Positions 60,901 through 64,000 of a stretch of DNA of 64,000 bases are shown here, one piece after another. Source of the DNA: Haliotis asinina (Eukaryota > Mollusca > Gastropoda > Lepetellida > Haliotidae); contig NC_090285.1 in assembly GCF_037392515.1 (NCBI RefSeq), forward strand, positions 7,012,501 to 7,076,500, read 5' to 3'. The translations under genes were made by a program, and so were the position numbers. A model generated the notes under the pieces. That model was not told the DNA's origin, did no database searches, and saw nothing but the letters and a program-made list of their open reading frames with translations. Position 1 is the first letter of the stretch. The number at the start of each line of letters is the position of its first letter.

Positions 60901-63493
60901 TTAACACGCAAAAGCTAACATCGTATTCACACAAGTACCAGAGAAGGCAGAGCAAGAAAATTATTATGTCAAAAGGGGCACGCAATGACGGATTTCCAAG
61001 AACTATCTCAAGTTATCCATGAGTATCATTCTTTAAGGTTTCAATGAGCTCAGTTTCTTTGTTTAATTTCAACATGAAATAGAAACTAAAACCTATCAAG
61101 TGTTATCATAATATTAAAAAGGGGACAGGGGGCCAAGTAAAAAGGTCTATCTGTAAAAACGCGATTATCTAGTTAGAATAGATATATAACACGGACAACT
61201 ATCACAAATCGACGAGTGGCTGTCTGGCAAATTCACTCAGTTATGTAACTATACTGACGGTAGCCTATCGGTAAAAGTGTTAGCGCGCCTCACATAGAAG
61301 AAACGGGTTCATTTCCCCACATGGGTACAATGTGTAACGCCCATGGCCGTGATATTTCTGGAATATTGTTGAAAGCGGCGTATAACTATACTCACTGACT
61401 TTACTATTTGTTACTCTTGGCACCTTCAGGTTGATGTGGAACGTTTTTTTTGTATTTCTGAATTACTGTTTAAGATTATTCATTCAATGCTGATTAAAAC
61501 TACGCTATTTCGTGACCATTATCTACCGTATAAAATGTGTCGGATGATATACTGAAAAGCAAAAGAAACGCAACTCTGTTTTTCGTTAAGTTTTTAAATA
61601 GAAGATATAAACATCAACGTTTTCTTTTATGAGATTTCATTTTTCGAAACGTGCGTTTCTTTTGTTGTTCAGTACATTGCATTACCTGGCGAGCACTATG
61701 CTGTTTTGTGACTGTGTCACCTCCGAACAAGGTGATGTGTAGAACACTGAATTATTGTATTACGGTATGATCAATGAGTAACCATTTAACATGTGATGTT
61801 TATATACGCTGAAAGTATATTGCATCGTAAACATGTTGCAATAATTAATTGCAACCAATGCTATTACTGACCGAGTGTGTAAAATTCTTATTCAGTAGCT
61901 TTGTAAGAAACTCCTCGTTTATTTACTCAAGTGTTGTGTGTGGGTTGGTATTGTTTGTCAGCCTCTTGGCAAGAAAACGGATTCCCCAACACTGTACAAT
62001 GTTTATACACTTTCTTCGATACTGTAAAATGAAACGTTGAAAAAGCAAATTCATATGCCACACTGTCACCAAGACGTAAGATATAAAAGCCTCCAATGTT
62101 TAACTTTTCGAAATACCAAAATTCGAATTAATTAATTTTAGAATAAATTCGTTTACGGCATATGTGAAAAGTATCGGTGTATTCACACGTTCCATACTTG
62201 AAGGTCAAGTGAGGCTAAATGGGGTTTAAAGTCGTGCTCATTCGCTCATACGACGCCCTGTTTATGTGTGGCTAGCCCAGACTAAAGCTGGTTTTACAGC
62301 GCCAGTTCACTCACATGTCATGCCGCAGTTAAGCATGACTATCACAATCAGGCACCTTATACTGACTCCGACCCGACCCGTTCTTGTTGTACCAATTAAT
62401 GCCCAGCACCCGGCAGCGACGAGTACCATATTCACACGTCTCCGGCCGAGGATCGAACCCACGACCTTCCGTTCTCCGGGCGGATGTTCTAACAGCAACT
62501 TCATGGAGGCGGTTACCATATTCGAAGGATGTAGAGATATTATTGTGTCAACAGCAGACATAATTCCAGATGATAGTTTCCTGGTTTATTGTTTCATTTT
62601 GTCCTTCACGATAATGGTATCACTGTACAAAACATCTTGACGCAAAGGTGATTGTAACTCCCACACCTTAGCAGAGACCTACGACAGTCGTAACGCTGAG
62701 GCACGACAGTATAAGGGAACTCTGGCGCACAAACTCATAACGAGTGAACAACAAACTATGGCGGATGTCATTGAACAAAGGTTAAACAAGATTTCGAACC
62801 CATGATCTTCGAATCCGGGACTATCTAAGGGTCGCGACTCATCAATTTGCCTTTGCAACTTAGCTTCTCTTGACGTCTTGAATTAATCCCACTGACGTGA
62901 AATATTTAATGCGGATAGAATTTCTTACTGAATGCAATGCAAATGAGTTACCTGATTTCCGAAGACGCCTAGAGAAGTTGCAGTAGATACCTGATCTGGT
63001 CCAAACCAGACAGCCGCTAGCCGAGGTGGAATACTGACCACAAACACTTCAGCCAGTCCACACAGAACCTGACCTGTCATCAACAGCGGGAACCGCTCCG
63101 GTCCCAGCGCCCCCACCTTCAACCACGCCCCCAGGGCGTTCATGAAGCTCCCAACGATGTTGTTGACGCGCAACCCTTTGTTGTTTACTAGCATCATGGC
63201 GGGTATGATTGCGGGCAAGTAGACCAACATGTAGACGAGAGAGAGCCAGTCTACGGCAGTTTCCTGTTGTAGAGAGTCCCCGGGGAGGCTGGTGTTGTAG
63301 TAGCGGATGACGATGTTGGCGATGATGTTCAGGTGTATCCACTGGTAGGCGGATGTTACTGAGAAGGAGCAGAACAATGTTAGCATCAGCCAGCGTCTCA
63401 AGTACACTTTCGTGGATTCCTCAGCTTGGATGAGGAGACCGGATTTTTCGGCCTTCCCTGGCACTTCCTTGGCGTTCAGTGCTTCTCCCTCAC
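39941..63493 (-). CDS. FLVCR: FLVCR-family (SLC49) transporter gene, 9 exons visible, 5' partial
   Basis: Gene-level entry; the coding parts are the nine exons listed separately. The product is a 12-helix major-facilitator-superfamily membrane protein. Vertebrate FLVCR1 and FLVCR2 carry choline and ethanolamine and were earlier described as haem exporters. The nine exons give 457 codons, and every junction has GT-AG ends and a matching phase. Family signatures appear in order: AYQWI in helix 1, [22 protein letters not shown] with VSTA and [42 protein letters not shown] with [27 protein letters not shown], and ILTA followed by RPDYRRQ. The start codon lies outside the window. The gene spans over 23 kb because its introns hold SINEs, decayed transposons and several tandem arrays. 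The family assignment is firm. Orthology to FLVCR1 or FLVCR2 is not resolved, and pocket substitutions raise the option of a diverged paralogue. Confidence 0.92.
40380..43220 (+). pseudogene. Decayed mariner/Tc1-type transposase with internal 67-bp array
   Basis: Plus-strand remnants of an IS630-Tc1-mariner transposase inside the FLVCR intron between exons H and I. From about 40,650 the sequence reads [14 protein letters not shown] (the first catalytic region, with Glu-Glu instead of the usual Asp-Glu). Then, after frameshifts, [16 protein letters not shown] carries the second catalytic Asp. At 42,930-43,180 the C-terminal third survives in shifting frames, including [10 protein letters not shown] and LQEEWR-like and [19 protein letters not shown] stretches. 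Stops and frame changes make it non-functional. The piece with the second Asp is repeated 30 times. The family resembles the decayed copy at 53.2-54.2 kb. End repeats were not identified. Confidence 0.85.
40905..42930 (+). repeat. 67-bp tandem array, about 30 copies, inside a transposase
   Basis: Successive units start tgtcgccaaagaaactgttt, then caacacgacaatgctcgacc, then ctacacagctagtgtaacag and gtgccta. The period is 67 bp (for example 40978 to 41045). Units are nearly identical and differ at a few sites: caacacgac or cagcacgac, aaag or acag, ggtgcc or ggtacc. Each carries the transposase second-Asp motif [10 protein letters not shown]. As 67 is not a multiple of three, the reading frame shifts at each copy. 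Confidence 0.97.
43420..44255 (+). repeat. Repeat of about 150-bp subunits, block 1
   Basis: Begins with ccccacatatttgaaaggac and is built of diverged subunits with gtttccatggaaaccaagaa, aataatacatcacaaaaag, gtaaatagcaaaaggcacca, and ctaccaagttttgcagaaa followed by tgagttctgctccggaaacg. It belongs to the same family as 48290-49300. Intronic in FLVCR. Confidence 0.88.
44340..45847 (-). repeat. 62-bp array copying the 3' end and donor of FLVCR exon H
   Basis: Twenty-four intronic units plus the exon's own copy, with period 62. On the minus strand each unit reads ttcactctacgccgtcctct, then atgtcggcgtcatcctaaca, then g/gtacgttaccacctacagcag. The first 41 nt align to the last part of exon H. Read in the exon's frame they give [13 protein letters not shown] against exon [14 protein letters not shown]. 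Each unit keeps the CAG/GT donor and an acceptor-like ctacagcag. One unit (near 45545) has a 15-bp insertion, and the leftmost is truncated. Confidence 0.97.
45848..45959 (-). CDS. FLVCR: FLVCR-like exon H (helix 12)
   Basis: The acceptor is tttttctag/TTTTGT and the donor is CTAACAG/GTACGT. The length is 112 nt, entering in phase 0 and leaving after one base. The translation [15 protein letters not shown], then [16 protein letters not shown], aligns without gaps to the human stretch that ends in GIILTA. The loop sequence is poorly conserved; the ends are good. Just 21 bp past the donor begins a 62-bp tandem array in which every unit carries a diverged copy of the last 41 nt of this exon and its donor. 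Confidence 0.87.
45980..46720. other. FLVCR intron between exons G and H
   Basis: Contains a faint repeat of gtgcggtaatcg-like words at 46,350-46,650 and no other feature. Confidence 0.5.
46726..46831 (-). CDS. FLVCR: FLVCR-like exon G (helix 11, PESE motif)
   Basis: The acceptor is catgtctcag/ATTCTT and the donor is GCAATG/GTAAGT. The length is 106 nt: one base completes a glycine codon, then 35 codons in phase 0. The translation [20 protein letters not shown], then [15 protein letters not shown], is close to human [20 protein letters not shown] and GLLNASAQ. This is the most conserved block of the family. The last codon is ATG, where human FLVCR1 has the pocket glutamine Q471. Confidence 0.93.
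47287..47335. repeat. (GTGTGC)n microsatellite
   Basis: GT run passing into GTGTGC units, in the FLVCR intron between exons F and G. A similar run occurs at 31875-31925 and a GCGT run at 27700-27770. Confidence 0.92.
47940..48000 (-). mobile_element. SINE fragment (type 2 head) in FLVCR intron
   Basis: tgatcccgttagtcgcatct, tacggtcgagtatgagttgc and tgaaaacc match the head of the type 2 SINE on the minus strand. It has an internal deletion compared with the copy at 57.5 kb. Confidence 0.7.
48083..48199 (-). CDS. FLVCR: FLVCR-like exon F (helix 10)
   Basis: The acceptor is tgttctgcag/GTGGAC and the donor is CTTGG/GTATAA. The length is 117 nt: one base completes the lysine codon, then 38 codons plus two bases. 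The translation reads [20 protein letters not shown], then [19 protein letters not shown], comparable to human VYILSFIGMVIFTFTLDL and VTGGVLG. A fragment of a SINE lies about 80 bp to the left in the intron. The exon sits between the two blocks of a dispersed repeat of about 150 bp. Confidence 0.9.
48290..49300 (+). repeat. Repeat of about 150-bp subunits, block 2
   Basis: Same family and orientation as 43420-44255, starting with cccctacatatttgaaagga and containing five to six subunits. It is interrupted by a (CATA)n microsatellite at 49036-49143 and ends in a (GGAC)n run at 49268-49290. It lies in the FLVCR intron between exons E and F. Confidence 0.87.
49036..49143. repeat. (CATA)n microsatellite
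   Basis: About 27 units with two CCTA variants in the middle, inside the dispersed repeat block in the FLVCR intron. Confidence 0.97.
50063..50166 (-). CDS. FLVCR: FLVCR-like exon E (helices 8 to 9)
   Basis: The acceptor is ctgtttccag/GGTGAG and the donor is GCATTCAA/GTACGT. The length is 104 nt, entering in phase 0 and leaving in phase 2. The translation starts [20 protein letters not shown] and continues [15 protein letters not shown], against human GEEVNAGRIGLTLVVAG and GLWLDYTKTYK. Immediately upstream in the intron starts a 52-bp tandem array whose units repeat this exon's acceptor together with its first six bases (GGTGAG). Confidence 0.93.
50167..51535 (-). repeat. 52-bp array copying the acceptor of FLVCR exon E
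   Basis: On the minus strand a unit reads ctgttcccag/ggtgagggtat, aacgtcagacccccagtaga, taatgctgtcc; the period is 52 bp. A short form of about 32 bp lacks the taatgctgtcc part. The array starts directly at the exon boundary (real site ctgtttccag/GGTGAGGAAG). A block of about 380 bp near 50,280-50,640 reappears near 51,060-51,440, showing a higher-order duplication. Confidence 0.95.
52160..52227 (-). CDS. FLVCR: FLVCR-like exon D (helix 7 core)
   Basis: The acceptor is tgttttgcag/GCATTC and the donor is TTCCCG/GTAGGC. The length is 68 nt: two bases complete the split glycine, then 22 codons end in phase 0. The translation reads [14 protein letters not shown], then GIMLHYFP, matching human MTGAFYSVSTLLNQM. 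The tyrosine of AFY, at human position 349, is retained; it lines the substrate cavity. This is the shortest of the internal exons apart from exon I, and it is identified by sequence as well as by splice phase. Confidence 0.92.
52550..53060. repeat. Degenerate ccgcccagcca repeat
   Basis: Short units of about 19 to 25 bp built on cccgcccagccacagac and related words. It is GC-rich compared with the surroundings and lies in the FLVCR intron between exons C and D, ending next to the decayed mariner element. It keeps a 220-codon plus-strand frame open, judged to be non-coding. Confidence 0.75.
53190..54200 (-). pseudogene. Decayed mariner/Tc1-type transposase
   Basis: Minus strand, in the FLVCR intron between exons C and D. 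Pieces in changing frames: [20 protein letters not shown] and [19 protein letters not shown] (helix-turn-helix), then [25 protein letters not shown] and [10 protein letters not shown]. Next comes [16 protein letters not shown] (first Asp), a frameshift, [17 protein letters not shown] and [10 protein letters not shown] (second Asp). A TAG stop follows after VQVLD where the family usually has a Trp-Pro, then [19 protein letters not shown] with the Glu region intact. The likely origin is an element of about 1 kb or more. At least one frameshift and one stop have destroyed it. Terminal repeats were not resolved. Confidence 0.88.
54477..54614 (-). CDS. FLVCR: FLVCR-like exon C (central cytoplasmic loop and start of helix 7)
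   Basis: The acceptor is tgttgctag/GTTACC and the donor is TACG/GTAATG. The length is 138 nt, entering and leaving with a codon split after its first base. The translation contains the family's PPSRA loop motif ([10 protein letters not shown]), a polar linker, [19 protein letters not shown] and the split glycine codon. In human FLVCR1 the same place reads PPSQA, then NIPFVLLLITYG. The exon lies about 270 bp from a decayed mariner-type transposase in the neighbouring intron. Confidence 0.9.
55826..55953. mobile_element. Short MITE copy 1 (about 128 bp)
   Basis: The left end starts tatactgaacaccacaggaa then acgcaactc. The right end ends in cgcgtttctttcgctgttcg, which is the inverted repeat of the start. 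It shares its layout and much of its sequence with the copy at 61549-61674, including a gagatttcatttttcgaa-like middle. It lies in the FLVCR intron between exons B and C. Confidence 0.6.
56350..56470 (+). repeat. Four units of about 35 bp
   Basis: gcatattagactatttgaaa followed by aaaagacattt, repeated with small changes; AT-rich. Intronic in FLVCR. Confidence 0.8.
56620..57320. repeat. 43-46-bp tandem array, about 16 copies
   Basis: Units: tgtgaagacagacaattaca, caaggtcgcagtgagggcct, gtg, with lengths of 43 to 46 bp. Variants carry aacatacac for aattacac and gcattagg for gcagtgagg. It lies in the FLVCR intron between exons B and C, not next to an exon. Confidence 0.93.
57508..57770 (+). mobile_element. 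Full-length SINE (type 2)
   Basis: Reference copy in the window: ggtcccggggtagaataggc, cgtcagcaacccatgcttgc, gtaagaggcgactaacggga, tcgggtggtcaggctcg, gttgatcactggattgtctg, gtccagactcgattatttac, cgccgccatatagctggaat, attgctgagtgcggtgtaaa, and a (CTCA)n tail at 57750-57768. It is an intronic insertion on the strand opposite to FLVCR. Confidence 0.9.
57935..58035 (+). mobile_element. SINE (type 1), 3' truncated
   Basis: ggggtagcctagtagttaaa (box A), gcgttcgcttgtcacgccga, agattcgggttcgattatcc (box B) and atatgggtacaatgtgtgaa. The sequence stops matching after atttctggta. Confidence 0.85.
58485..58700 (-). mobile_element. SINE (type 2), rearranged, with a palindromic insert
   Basis: A minus-strand type 2 piece (accatccgatcccgttagta, then gcctctgacaac) continues into gggttactgaaaaac and an acccggatctccacgg end. 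The central head section is replaced by a perfect palindrome at 58615-58648. Confidence 0.7.
59197..59338 (-). CDS. FLVCR: FLVCR-like exon B (helix 6 region)
   Basis: The acceptor is tctcctcag/ATAGGC and the donor is CTTGTAG/GTAAGA. The length is 142 nt, entering in phase 0 and leaving in phase 1. The translation begins [14 protein letters not shown], directly after the GNQ of the previous exon, matching the family's GNQ-LG-AVGFL-PPVLV block. It continues through [10 protein letters not shown], a short loop, into a hydrophobic helix with TVIFLLILV. The flanking intron on the left (59196-54615) contains a 43-bp tandem array, SINEs and a decayed mariner-type element. Confidence 0.92.
59437..59535. 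repeat. (CAA)n, (AAAAC)n and (AAAC)n low complexity
   Basis: A-rich runs about 100 bp to the left of the end of FLVCR exon B's acceptor side, followed by a short C run. Intronic. Confidence 0.93.
59665..59730. repeat. (CA)n microsatellite
   Basis: Cacacacacgcacatgcac and further CA runs with interruptions. Intronic in FLVCR. Confidence 0.92.
61255..61400 (+). mobile_element. SINE (type 1), full length
   Basis: ggtagcctatcggtaaaagt (box A), agaaacgggttcatttcccc (box B), acatgggtacaatgtgtaac, gatatttctggaatattgtt and gaaagcggcgtataac with a short actcact tail. Confidence 0.83.
61549..61674. mobile_element. Short MITE copy 2 (about 126 bp)
   Basis: The left end reads atactgaaaagcaaaagaaa then cgcaactc. 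The right end, read inward, gives tactgaacaacaaaagaaac then gcacg, so the terminal inverted repeat is about 24 bp with small differences. Same family as 55826-55953. It lies in the FLVCR intron between exons A and B. Confidence 0.65.
62255..62530 (-). mobile_element. SINE (type 3), tRNA-like head with a different body
   Basis: Minus strand: gttagaacatccgcccggag, aaggtcgtgggttcgatcct (box B), cggccggagacgtgtgaata, gtgctgggcattaattggta and acgggtcgggtcggagtcag. It ends with ttaactgcggcatgacatgt, gagtgaactggcgctgtaaa and accagc. The body is unrelated to types 1 and 2. It is intronic in FLVCR. Confidence 0.72.
62952..63493 (-). CDS. FLVCR: FLVCR-like exon A (first in window; helices 1 to about 5)
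   Basis: The acceptor is ctttcaag and the donor is CAG/GTAACT. The exon is 542 nt: two bases finish a codon from an upstream exon, then 180 codons end in phase 0. A charged N-terminal stretch (EGEALNAKE, then KAEKSGLL) is followed by YLRRW and helix 1 with AYQWI. Then come [47 protein letters not shown] and [13 protein letters not shown]. The tryptophan of QWI corresponds to W125 of human FLVCR1, a pocket residue. The residue matching human Q214 is glutamate here (GLAEVF against human SVAQVF). No upstream exon is recognisable between 63494 and 64000, so the true N terminus lies to the right. Confidence 0.95.
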
Positions 63494-64000
63494 CTTGAAA
63501 GAAGAGATTAGAACTCTTCAGTACAGAACTCAGTTAACAAATATCTGAAATATGCTCTAGATTGGAAGTATCGAAAACACACTGTACATTTGGCCATCAT
63601 GGGAGCTTCAAATAAAAGTGGCTTAATACAATGGCTAACAAGAAGACAAAATTATCAATGTTCCCCGGTAAAATACTGTTCGTGAATATGTGAAGTGTTA
63701 CATTGTTCTTCATATTGACCTAACAAAAACATACATATGTAAAGTATTCAGTAACCAGCATGGTTGTATCAAGAACAGACTGCCAAAATGCTTCCATGGT
63801 TTGATGTACCACACTAATGCTGATGCAGAAAATATAGTGGTACTGTTGATTTATGTCATTATTTTCTTACATACACACAAATGGAAGAAGGATATTGATA
63901 GGTTTTAAAGTTCTGAACACTACCAGAAAGGAGCACTACCACCAATTTCAGTCAAAATAAAAGTAATTGCCGTGGAAATGCAAACATTAATTTTTCAGAA

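Overview
The window looks like nuclear DNA of a mollusc, most likely a gastropod close to abalone (Haliotis). Genes are sparse and split by GT-AG introns. The sequence is full of microsatellites and short-period tandem arrays, and it carries many tRNA-derived SINE copies that end in a 'gcggcgtaaaact' stem followed by CTCACTCACT. The taxon is inferred from that repeat style, which I recall from abalone sequence, not from a search.

The main recognisable gene lies on the minus strand between about 63.5 and 39.9 kb. It encodes a major-facilitator transporter of the FLVCR (SLC49) family. Nine coding exons can be followed, with matching phases at every junction: 63493-62952, 59338-59197, 54614-54477, 52227-52160, 50166-50063, 48199-48083, 46831-46726, 45959-45848 and 39984-39941. 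The N-terminal exon or exons lie beyond the right edge. Two of its introns contain tandem arrays that begin exactly at a splice junction and copy it: a 62-bp array at the donor of the eighth exon seen and a 52-bp array at the acceptor of the fifth. Two residues that line the substrate pocket in human FLVCR1 appear to be replaced.

Two further genes are supported as coding sequence but not recognised: a 3'-terminal exon on the plus strand (about 14834-15890) and a compact, highly charged single-ORF gene on the minus strand (24201-23512).

Mobile elements: one near-intact Tc1-like transposon (6474-7770) with an open transposase, terminal inverted repeats and a TA target duplication; two decayed mariner/Tc1-type transposases inside FLVCR introns, one of which has 30 tandem copies of a 67-bp piece of its catalytic core; a fragment of a third type at 30.7 kb; at least three MITE-like elements; and SINEs of three types, one of them a clear head/tail chimera.

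Other tandem arrays: an 89-bp satellite (9.2-11.9 kb), a 34-bp array (20.9-22.0 kb), a 33-bp array (25.1-25.8 kb), a 50-bp array (37.1-38.25 kb) and a 43-bp array (56.6-57.3 kb). Most long ORFs in these stretches are by-products of the repeats. The rest is AT-rich intergenic or intronic sequence with nothing I can support. Splice sites and family assignments were read by eye.
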